Shown here one piece after another: positions 12,001-24,000 of a stretch of DNA of 64,000 bases. The stretch covers positions 537,347 through 601,346 of the forward strand of contig JAJAGP010000046.1 in the NCBI GenBank assembly GCA_025084515.1. Reading direction: 5' to 3'. The DNA is from Ancistrus triradiatus. Its lineage: Eukaryota; Chordata; Actinopteri; Siluriformes; Loricariidae. The notes beneath the pieces were generated by a model. That model made no database searches and was not told the DNA's origin. It saw only the letters and a program-made list of their open reading frames with translations. Each line of letters opens with the position of its first letter. Within the stretch, counting starts at the first letter, position 1. The translations under genes were made by a program, and so were the position numbers.

Positions 12001-15000
12001 GAGGTTCTTCCATTTACTGAGGAACTATTCCCTTTAACCCCAGGTCCAAGTCATCCCAAAACCATCTCTCCCAGGTTTAGGTTTTCTGTGACAGCTAGGG
12101 TAGAAACGCCTGGGTGATGTTGAGGTTCAGACACAAATACCTTTGGGCTCGGATGTCCCGACGACATCGTGGTTCAGGCTCAAACGTCCAAGCACCCAGG
12201 TGACATCAAGGATTGGGCGCAAAATACCCATATGACATTGAGGAATGGGCCCAAACATCCCGGAGATGTCGAGGAATGGGGCGCAAACTCTCAGGCGATG
12301 TTGAGGCTTGGGCACAAACGACCTGGAAACACTGAGGCTTGGGCACAAACGACCTGGAAACACTGAGGCTTGGGCACGAAAGGTCTGGAGACGTTGAGGC
12401 TTGGGCACGAAAGGTCTGGAGACGTTGAGGCTTGGGCACGAAAGGTCTGGAGACGTTGAGGCTTGGGCACGAAAGGTCTGGAGACGTTGAGGCTTGGGCA
12501 CGAAAGGTCTGGAGACGTTGAGGCTTGGGCACGAAAGGTCTGGAGACGTTGAGGCTTGGGCTCAAACGACCTGGAGACGTTGAGGCTTGGGCTCAAAAGA
12601 ACAAACGACCTGGAGACGTTGAGGCTTGGGCTCAAACGACCTGGAGACGTTGAGGCTTGGGCTCAAACGACCTGGAGACGTTGAGGCTTGGGCTCAAACG
12701 ACCTGGAGACGTTGAGGCTTGGGCTCAAACGACCTGGAGACGTTGAGGCTTGGGCTCAAACGACCTGGAGACGTGAGGCTTGGGCTCAAACGACCTGGAG
12801 ACGTGAGGCTTGGGCTCAAACGACCTGGAGACGTTGAGGCTTGGGCTCAAACGACCTGGAACGAGACGTTGAGGCTTGGGCTCAAACGACCTGGAGACGT
12901 TGAGGCTTGGGCTCAAACGACCTGGAGACGTTGAGGCTTGGGCTCAAACGACCTGGAGACGTTGAGGCTTGGGCTCAAACGACCTGGAGACGTTGAGGCA
13001 TGGGCTCGAAAGGCCTGAAAACCTTGAGGCTTGGGCTCAAACAACCTGGAGACCTTCAGGCTTGGGCTAAAACGACCTGGCAACCTTGAGGCTTGGGCTC
13101 AAAAGACCTGAAGATGTTGAGGTTTGGGCTCAAACAACCTGGAAACCCTGAGGCTTGGGCTCAAACAACCTGGAGACGTTGAGGCTTGGGCTCAAACAAC
13201 CTGGAAAACTTGAGGCTTGGGTTCAAACAACCTGGAGACGTTGAGGCTTGGGCTCAAACAACCTGGAAACCTTGAGGCTTGGGCTCAAACAACCTGGAAA
13301 CCTTAAGGTTTGGGCTCAAAAGACCTGGCGACGTTCAGGCTTGGGGGTCAAATACCCAGGTGATGCTGAGGTGTGTGCCCAAATGCCTAAGTTACGTCAA
13401 GGCTTGGGCCCAAACGTCCTGCAGACGTTAAGGTGGGGGAAAAACGGCCAGCTGAACATCAAGGCTTGGATGCAGACGACCCAGTGATGTTGAGACTTGG
13501 GCCCAAACATCCCACCGACATCAAGATTTGGGTCCAAAGATCCCGGCAATGTTGAGGCTTGCGCCCCCATACAATGTCAAGGCTTGGGGCCCAAACGTCC
13601 AGGCAACGTCAAGGTTGGGGCAAAACTGCACAGGCAACATTAAGGCTTGAGGCCCAAATACCTAAGCAATGTTGGACTCAAATGCCCCGGCGACGTTGAA
13701 GTTTGAGCCCAAACATGCCGGAGACGTCAAAGCTTGGGTGCAAACATCCCAGCAATGGCGAGGCCCCACACGTCCCGCCGTCAACGATGCTGGGCGTGCA
13801 AAAGCAAACATTGGGGCACTGGATGCAAGTGGGAAAATTGTAATTCCAGATCTTTCCACTGTTTCAGGGAATGAAACCATTAATTGTCAGCTGTGACTCG
13901 ACCATTTTCTCATCACAGGCTTTCAAACGCGGGCTCGACTCCGAGAAGCTGGCAGCCGATATGAAGATATCCATCTGAGGCTAGCATGGGCCGCGCACTT
14001 TAATTTGCTGTGTTTTTCATGCTCTAGTGAAGTAGCAAATTCAGGTGCAGGTGAGCTGAGGAGAAGCATCAGAGATAACACAGCTCGAGCTTCCACACTC
14101 CACTATCTCTCTCCACTAACTTGCTCTCTCTCTCTCTCTCAGCTCAGACCTGCTCCCACGTGCACACACACACACACACACACACCTTTCCTATCTTTCT
14201 CTAAGAATTTATATTACTGTTTAATGAAGAACAAACCAAGTTTCGGAGTCAGGAGTCAAGTTGGCTTCGTTCGTCCGATCCTGAAGCTACAAATAAAGCT
14301 AGTAAAGTTAATGTAAATATCACCAGGGTGCTTGAACTTTTACGAGGAGAACAGGCAAACTCCACACAGGTGACATCCCGACTAGGATCAGATGATAATA
14401 TGATAAAGTATAAAAATCGCACCTTCCGGCGTCCGTCTCTTTGAAGATCCCGTCCTGATTGGGGCAGAGCTCACAGCTGGGCGTCACCCCGTTCTTACAG
14501 GCGTCGCAGAACCACGGCTCTGTAGAGTTCTCTGAAGCCGAGCTCATGATGGAGTCACTCTCACCGTCCACCCCATAGCAGCCTGATGGAAGCAAAATAA
14601 AGTTCAGATTTCTACAGGTACAACATTTCAAAAGCAATTTCTTTATTTATATATCACATTTTACTCCAGACCACCAGAGGAGGGCGTCGCTGGAGGCGGG
14701 ATATGGTCCATAACGAATCCTATCCCACCTCTAGAGAGGCAAAGTTTTAGTTTATGTGAATTCAGGATCAAGTCCTGGTTCCATCCATAGTTCCTGGTTA
14801 GAGTCCCAGTTTCAGTCGTTCCGGAGTAATGACCCTGGGTTCCTTTGTGGTTTAAAGTCTTGGGTCTGGTCATCCTTAATTGGTTAAAGTTCCATTCCAT
14901 CGGAATTAAAGTGCCAGTTCTGTTTACCCAAAGGTTAAAAGCCCTGGTTCAATCTGTCATTCCAAGTCCGGGTTCTGCCCGTCATTCCTGTGGCATAAAG

Positions 15001-18000
15001 AACCGGTTCTGTCCATCTTTCATCTGGGCTACAGACCCAGTTCGGTCCATCTTTCCTCTGGGTTAAAGTTCTGGTTCTGTTCATCTTTCCTCTGGGCTAA
15101 AGAGCCAGTTTGGTCCATCTTTCCTCTGGGTTAAAGTTCTGGTTTGGACCATCTTTCCTATGGATTATAGCTCTGCTTCTGTCCATCTTTTCTCCGAGCT
15201 TAAAGACCCAGTTTGGACCATCTTTCCTCTGGATTAAAGTTCTGCTTCCATCCATCTTTCCTCTGGGTTAAAGCTCTCCTTCTGTCCATCGTTCCTCCGG
15301 GTTTAAAGACCCAGTTCATTCCATCTTTCATATGGGTTAAAGTTCTGGTTCTGTCCATCTTTCTTCTGTGTTAAAGACTTGGTTCCCTCCATCTTTCCTC
15401 TGGGTTAAAGTTCTGGTTCTGTCCATCTTTCCTCTGGGCTAAAGACCAAGTTCCATCCATCTTTCCTCTGTGTCAAAGACCCAGTTTGGTCCATCTTTCC
15501 TCTGGGTTAAAGTTCTGGTTTGGACCATCTTTCGTATGGATTATAGCTCTGCTTCTGTTCATCTTTCCTCCGGGTTTAAAGACCCAGTTTGGTCCATCTT
15601 TCCTCTGGATTAAAGTTCTAGTTCTGTCCATCTTTCATCTAGGGTAAAGACCCAGTTTGGTCCATCTTTCCTCTGGGTTAAAGTTCTGCTTCCATCCATC
15701 TTTCCTCTGGGTTAAAGCTCTGCTTCTGTCCATCGTTCCTCCGGGTTTAAAGACCCAGTTCATTCCATCTTTCATATGGGTTAAAGTTCTGGTTCTGTCC
15801 ATCTTTCTTCTGTGTTAAAGACTTGGTTCCCTCCATCTTTCCTCTGGGTTAAATTTCCAGTTCCATCCTTCCGTTTGAGTTAATGTCCCGGCTCTGGCCA
15901 TCCTTCTGAGCAAAAGTCCCATTTTCATTCATTCCTCCAGGCTGAAGTCCTGTTTGCTATCTTTCCTTCCAGGTTGTAGTCCCTGTTCTATCAGAATTTC
16001 TTCTGTTCATGATTTGCCTCACCAGAGGCTTTCTAGTCTAACAGGGTCTGGGTAACAGGGGCTGGGTCTGTAGGTCTGTAGTGCACTGACCAATTAGACA
16101 CTAATTGACCAGCCAGCAGCAACAGTGGCAAGGAAAAACTCCCCAAGATTAATAAGGAGAAACCTTGAAGGAACTGGACTCATACGGCGAACAAATCCTG
16201 CTCCGAGTTTACCAACAGGAATAAATTCATTCCAAACCCTAATTGTCCATAAAAGAGGAGCTGCTCTGTAAAATCGTAAATGTTCTGACAGCTGAAACGT
16301 AACACTGAACAGAAGCAAAAATCAGTCCTAACATTTCAGCACTGTTGCATCACTTTGTTTTGTGAAGCAATGAACGTCATAAAAGTCAGGTGGCATCGCC
16401 CGTGTGCTTCTACGTTCAGTGTATTCTTTATTCTTTACTAGTATTTTATTCTTTAAAGACACGTTGCGTTTGTTTCCGCCTAAGCTTTATACCCACACCG
16501 AGGCGGGGGTCACGCGGGTCGAATTTGTATGCGCTTGCGTATATAGAAAACTTTTTAAAAGTTTACCATGAAATTATCTGGTACGGTTTTATCAACACAA
16601 CCCAAGCAATACAATTTGAATAAATAAAAATGCATGCAAGACAGATTAACAAAAAAACGCGTGGGCTGCGTGTCGGCGCTCGGAGCACTCTGCAGGTTTC
16701 TCACTGAAAAACCCGACTGCAAAGCTAAGCCAATTCAACCTGACATTCCGGTAAAGGCAGAGCGTCCTGTAGCAGTTCAACTACGGATACAAACACAAGA
16801 CGCACTTTATATCTTATACAGCTTACTTTACATCGTCTCCATTTCCACCTGCTCCATCCCCACTAAGCAAACAAACAACCTGATCCTTGGCATGGTCAAG
16901 AAGCTGCAACTTAAAGCCATAAAACTGAATTTTAGACTGTGTCCAGTTCTTAAAATCTTACAACCAGGTACAGGAAAAGCTGTCCCAAAAGCTAAGCTCC
17001 AGATTCCCACTCCGCTCGGACCAGGAGAACCGGGGTTGAAACAAAAACCAACACAAAAATAGCCCAAAAAGGCGACCCCTAAGGAGTCTAGTGTTTGGGT
17101 GTTTGGATGTTTTTAGCTCTTTGTACCGCGGCTTATTACTGCACTATTTATTTTCCAATATAAATTAGAAATCTGTTTTCGGGGGTCTCGACTGGATAAT
17201 AAAGGACGAATGCGGGTCCTGAGGCAGGACAAGTACCAAGCCCCCCAGTTCACAATTGGATTCGGATCAAATTGGTAATATATCAGAGGGGTGAAGGATT
17301 CAAAGCATTTTAAAACGCCGTCTTAATTTGCCGGGGCTGCAAAAACAATTATTGCTCTGTTCGGGTTACCATGGCACCTATTAAACCTGGAGAACGTGCC
17401 ACACGCCGCCGACACAGAGGCAATCAGGAGCTTTTTTGCAATTTCAGAGATAACGCTTGCGCTTATAATTTAACAAAGTCGCTTCTGGGTAGAGAGAGAG
17501 AGGGATGGAGGGAGGGGGCGAATAAACATTTCAGTCTTGAATGCTTATCATAAGAGGATGACTGAGTGCATGCAGAAAAGCACAGGACTCAAGTGTACTG
17601 GAAAGGAAGCCGAGGAGAAGGAAAAGAACTGGGATTCATGGTAGGGTCTAAATAAAGAATAGCGTTCCAAAGATACACAAAAGAAAAAATTATATAGTAT
17701 AACTAAAAGTATTCTAAAAAAGAAAAGAAGGAACGTTCTACTGCGATTCCAGGTAAATGGGTTTTGATTGACAATCCAAAATCCCTCAGTATTTTAACTC
17801 CACCCTGGACTTTGCAATCCAGCATATCTCATGCTGGTCTCAAGCCTGGGAAAAGTCAGGATGTCCTGGATAAACACGATTGTTGTTTATTGTATTTATT
17901 TTATTTATTTTGAGCACTCCTAGGGCTTGTTTCCACAGACCTGATGTCTTGTTTCTCTCGTGGAATCTGGCAACCCTGATTTGTATGGCAACTCCTAATG

Positions 18001-21000
18001 CTGTCCATCGGTGCATTTCTGGCCACATTTAAGTATCATCTGAATGGTGCTTTCTTGTACAGATACCCTTTATAACTATAATCCAGTAGGATAAAAAGAC
18101 TATGCAACTACGTGACCTGTTTCACAATGTCACACGCTTGTAGTTTAGTTTAGATAATGCTGATTTCCAGACATGGCGCCCCAAAAATAGTTCCAATTCC
18201 AAACAATACAGACCCTCAACTAATGAAGTGATGCAGAACCAGGTCTCCTTTCAGCCAAACATGACTGGAACCTGCTGTCAACCCTAATGCGCTCTGCACT
18301 GATTGGGCTTTGAAGAACAGCACAGGTTTTAACCGACTGAATCCATCGAGCAAATCTGCGATGTTCGCCTTTGAAGTGAGACACAAAGCCGGAAGCGCTA
18401 AGCCACAGGGCACTGGCTAATATGAGCTAAGCTGGGAGGAAAAGTGATGACTGCGGGATAGCTGCGTAATCCCCGAAGTGAAAGATTAGCCTCGATGGAA
18501 ATGACTGGCCCGGCGGCTACAGAGAGGGTGCGAGGAAGACGAGGGTCACATCCGAGCAAGGGTATCAAGGTTCAGAGAAGGTTGATTGGCTGAGTTTTCC
18601 ATTTCTTATATCGGCACAGCCGAATCGGCGGAACAGGACCGAGGCCGAACGACGTCTGAGGCAAGAACTGAGCTTCAAAGAATCGCTTCTCTATCCGGCG
18701 GCACAGCAAACGTATTCAAAACAAAACTGAAACGTTTAGCCTGATTCATCGGGACACAGACTTCTTTCGAAAAAGCCTCCTCAATTTGTGTTCAGGTTCA
18801 ACTCGAACACAAACTAGTCCAAACACGTCTGCTACATGAACAGACACAACTCGGAGGAATGCTGATTCCTTTATCCAATCCATTACCTGGATTAGGAATG
18901 ACTCTACAAAGACAGGGAGTTCTGAGAAATAAAACAGTAGGGGTTAATAGAAAGCTCTAAATAAAGGACTAGTACTATAAAAACCCTCCATATATAATCA
19001 CCCAGCCTTCACGTTCCTTTAGGGAGGCAGGTTTGCTGTGCAAAGATCAGAGAGTGGATCCTCCAGGTTCTAGATCTAGACCCGAACTCGTACGTCCGAC
19101 TGCGGTCATCAAACTAAGGCTCTGGGCTGATAATCAGAAGGTTCAAATCCTGCAAACTGCCCTGTATAACCAATACCCATTAAATCCAATTAACAGTTAT
19201 GGGCAACCGAGTCCTCACCGGCAGTATAGAAGGCAAGGCACGGGCCAGCTCTAAACGGGACGCCAGTCCACAACTGGGCATGCAATCACACACAAGTCAG
19301 ATTTATTTCTATAGTGCTTTTTACAGTGGGGTTTTGTATCTGGGCAGGTCTAGGGCGACAGCGGAAAGGAAAGTCCCTAAAGGTTATAAGGAACACCAAA
19401 CAAAAACTTACTTACCCATATATGAACGTGAGATATTATTCTAATACGCAAGGCTGTGACATGAAAGAAAGTGCTAAGGGAAAAGTCTTAACAGAAGCCA
19501 CATTAGACAAAGTAAACAACCTAATTGTAGACGCTTTAACTTTACAATCCAGGCCTCGTTTGGATTTATCCGCAATCGATAGCCGGAGAGCATAAATTGT
19601 TGAGTGGACGGACGGTAAAGGACAATCTGATGTCATTCAAGGAGCAAAAACAACGCCGATAATCGTTTGGTACGAGACAAAAAGACAACTAATAACCCTG
19701 CAGGGTCCAGATTACATTAATTTCAGCGTGCGGTGGGATTGTCAGACCTTCTGCCGCAGTCTTTTCTTTAAGTCTTGTCTGTAAGTAAAAGCCTACAGAG
19801 GCTGCGAGGGCTTTGCAATCAGGCGCCGAAGACACGCGAGCGCAAAACGATTCAGACAATCAATGCCTCCCCATTATTACCACTGCCAGTCTTTATTTTC
19901 CTCCCGTTTGCTCCGTCTCCATCTCAACACCATTTACATATAGCATCGCCTCACCCAGAGAGACCTTACAAAAAGTCCATTCGGGTTTTCACAAACTGAA
20001 CAGGACCCAGAAGAAATCAGGAGAGAGTTACTTTTTCGGGGGACTAAAGTCGTATTCGGATTGGATAAGCTTATCAGGGGCGTCTGTAATGGAATGTGAT
20101 AAAACCCTTGTAATCCACAGTAATGAGTTTGGGGAAAAAGTAGGTGGCAAAAAAACAAAAACATGGCAGATCCGGACACACAAAGTGAGGGGGCACCCTG
20201 TTTTATTTAAAGAACAGGGTTCTATCAAAGTCTGCTCTTCATAACACGTTTATGGAAGTGTATCATGGCACGAACAAAGGAGATTTCTGAGGAGCTCAGA
20301 AAAAGACCTCTTGATGCTCATCAGGCTGGAAAAGATTACAAAACCATCTCTAAAGAGTTTGGACTCCACCAATCCACAGTCAGACAGATTGTGTACAAAT
20401 GGAGGAAATTCAAGACCATTGTTACCCTCCCCAGGAGTGGTCGACCAACAAAGATCACTCCAAGAGCAAGGTGTGTAATAGTTGGTGAGGTCACAAAGGA
20501 GCCCAGGGTAACTTCTAAGCAACTGAAGGCCTCTCTCACATTGGCTAATGTTAATTTTCATGAGTCCACCATCAGAAGAACACTGAACAACACTGGTGTG
20601 CATGGCAGGGCTGCAAGGAGAAAGCTACTGCTCTCCAAAAAGAACATTGCTGCTCATCTGCAGTTTGCTAAAGATCACGTGGACGAGCCAGAAGGTCATT
20701 GGAAGAATGTTTTGTGGACGGATGAGACAACATAGAACTTTTTGGTTTAAAAGAAAAACGCCCTTATGTTTGGAGAAAAGGAAAAACACTGCATTCCAGC
20801 ATAAGAATCTTATCCCATCTGTGAAACATGGTGGTGGTAGTATCATGGTTTGGGCCTGTTTTGGGTGCATCTGGCAGGACGGCTTGCCATCATTGATGGA
20901 ACAATGAATTCTGAATGATATCAGAGAATCTAAAAGGAAAATGTCAGGACATCTGTCCATGAACTGAATCTGAAGAGAAGGTGGGTCATGCAGCAAGGAC

Positions 21001-24000
21001 AACGACCCTAAGCACACAAGCCGTTCTACCAAAGAATGGTTTTACAGAAGAATAAAGTTCATGTTTTGGAAATCTCCAAGTCAAAGTCCTGACCTTAATC
21101 CAATGGAAATGTTGTGGAAGGGACCTGAAGTGAGCAGCTAATGTGAGGGAAAACCCACCAACATCCCAGAGCTGAAGCTGTTCTGTACGAAGGGAATGGG
21201 CTAAAGTTCCTCCAAGCCGGGTGCAGTGAGGACTGATCAACAGCTACAGGAAACGTTTTAGTTGCAGTTTATTGCTGCACAGGGGGGTCACACCAGATAC
21301 TGAAAGCAAAGGGTCACATACTTTTGCCACTCACTAATATGTAATATTGGATCATTTTCCTCAATAAATAAATGACCAAGTATAATATTTTTGTCTCATT
21401 TGTTTAACTGGGGTCTCTTTGTCTACTTTTCTTGAGTTTTAGGTCATATTTATGCAGAAATCTAAAAATTTCAAAGGGGTTCACAAACTTTCAACTTACA
21501 AGCACCACTGTATGACTTTTGTTTCACTGGGATGGATAAGATGACATCACAGAGAGGCCAAATTCCCTTAGTCATACCCCCCTTACAAGATCTGTTAAAC
21601 ATTTCTGATAACAGGCAATTCAATATCGACACTGTAGGGGATCGTTGCGTTAAGGTGTGGCACCAAAATGGCGTCCCCAGTCCTTCGCATAAATAAGCGA
21701 AAGTATTCGTGTCTGGAAAAACGTTCTTCAACCTCAGAAAATCTGTTGTGGAAAAAAAGGCCTTCCTTAATGGGTCACCTTTCCAAACCAGTGATCAGGG
21801 CTCAGGTGAGTGCATGTCTGGGACTGGTAGCATCACGGTCCAGCTGGCACAAGAAGGTGGCAGGTGGCTGGCATGAGGAGCGAGCTTCTGGAGCAAAACA
21901 GCTGTCCTGTACAGCTGAAGCTCCTGTATCATAGTCCACCTGAGAGCTGGGGGAGGAGGGGCTTCTGTTCGTTCTCTTCAGCTCCTCAGTAATATTCCAT
22001 CTTTCCTGGGTCCCGTTTCCTATCCTGCCCCCAACTCTTTGTTCTTTATTCACCCTTGAGCAATCCATGCTGAACCGTCCACGTGGTTCTTTGTGGTTCT
22101 GATTTGGTAGAGATTCTGGTCAGGTAATTCATGGACCTGGGGCAGATCTTCATACAGCAAGTTCACGTTTTATAGTAGAAAGGCAGTGAATTGTATGCTG
22201 TCAGGACTGGGGAATTGGACTGGGAAAAAATGGGTGCACATGTTCAGCAACAATACTTTGATACTGTGGTATTGAAATCATGTTGTGATCGCAGACAAAC
22301 TGCATCAGTAGCAACAGATTCATAAAAACTGCTATTCTAATAATATCTATACTAAGTGATTATATTCAAATTGTGCTCCATAAACAATTTATCACGATAC
22401 AATAAAATATCGTCATATTGCCCACCCCTAACGTGGCTCTAAACCCAAACTGTTCATCTCGTGCCATCCAGGAGATTCCTAAACGTGTTCCGTTCAAATT
22501 CAGGAACAACTTTAACGCCGGTTTAACTCCGGTCCACTCTGCAGCCCTGCTTAGGAGCTCGGTCCCATTAAAACCCGGCGACACTGACACAAACGCTCCG
22601 ATCTGGTGCCGACAGCGAGCGCCGGCGGCATGGCTGCTTAATCATGATCGAGAGGCAAGACAGACGGTCTTGATTAGCAGGGAAAGCAGATAAGATCCAA
22701 CCTTGAGTGCCATTTCTCCTGACTGCGAGCTCGCTACACGGCACTTTGGCTTTTCCAAGGCCTCCTCTCATGGAGATTAACCAGCTCTCAGTCTCAGAGA
22801 CGGAACGAGAGAAAGAGAGAGAAAGGATGGAGCGAAGACTCTTCTGTAAAATCCAGAGCGTTTTCAATTCCTTTCAATCACAGGCTTAGAAGTGTGTGTG
22901 TGTGTGTGTCTGGATGTCTATGAATCAGTGTGTGAATATGAGGGCTGACTCTGCAACACTGCGCCCGGTTCATCAAAGGACCCCGACCGTCTCAAGGTCA
23001 GCCCCTGATTCGCTGCCACACAGATACGAATTAGCTGGAGTGAGCTGAGGCTCGGGTAATTGTTTTCTTCAACACCAGGACCTCCTCTCTCTCGCCAACA
23101 CAACCCAAATGTACCAGCCCAGAAACCTTATAGAGAAGCGACCACCTAGAGCCGGTCGCTCCTCCTCTGCAGATAAACGAGCGCCTAACAAGTGAATAAA
23201 TAAATAATGAAATGAAAGACAAAGCAGTAATTGCGAATTAGCGGCGTCACCCCGATGCAGCAGGCCATGGCCGGGGCTAACTAGGCCTGTCTGAGAGAGA
23301 AGACGCAGCCAGAGGACGAGCTAAAGAGGAATTGATTTTGCTTCCAATACGTCACAGGCACAATGAGCTAATAAGGCGGGATGATGAAGTCCTGCAGAAA
23401 GCAGCTCTCTGAGGGATCCGGTCGCTTCGTGGAGGTTCAGCTCCCTGGTATGTGGATAAGGGCAGTACGATTTACATTACAGATCCCCCAACTGTGATCA
23501 AAACACACTAATGGACCTGTTAACAGAAAAAACAGACCAGCTACCGAAGACTTAATAACGCTCTTTATTCTCTATTTTATTTATTATATTTACTATGTCA
23601 TTCCATTTTATTTATTACATTCTTCTTCTTATATTTTCTTTATTATACTCTCTATTCTATAAAAGTCTATAACCTTATGTTCCCTATTTTATTATATTTA
23701 ATATTTTGTTACACTTAAATTCTTATTTTCTTATTATGCCCCGTTTCCTGTTTTATTATATTTAATATTTTATTTTTACACTCATTATATAGGATATAGT
23801 ATTATTATTCTCCATTTTATTCTATTTAATATTTCTTTACATTTATTATATTCTCCATTTTATGATATTTACTGTCATTGCATTTTATTTATTACATTCT
23901 TCTTCTTATATTTTCTTTATTATACTCTCTATTCTATTAAAGTCAATATTCTATGTTCTCTATTTTATTATATTTAATATCTTATTACATTTTAATTATT

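Noticed and set aside
12127..13487. Open frames on both strands over the second 31-bp array
   Set aside because: Explained by a stop-free tandem unit; intronic.
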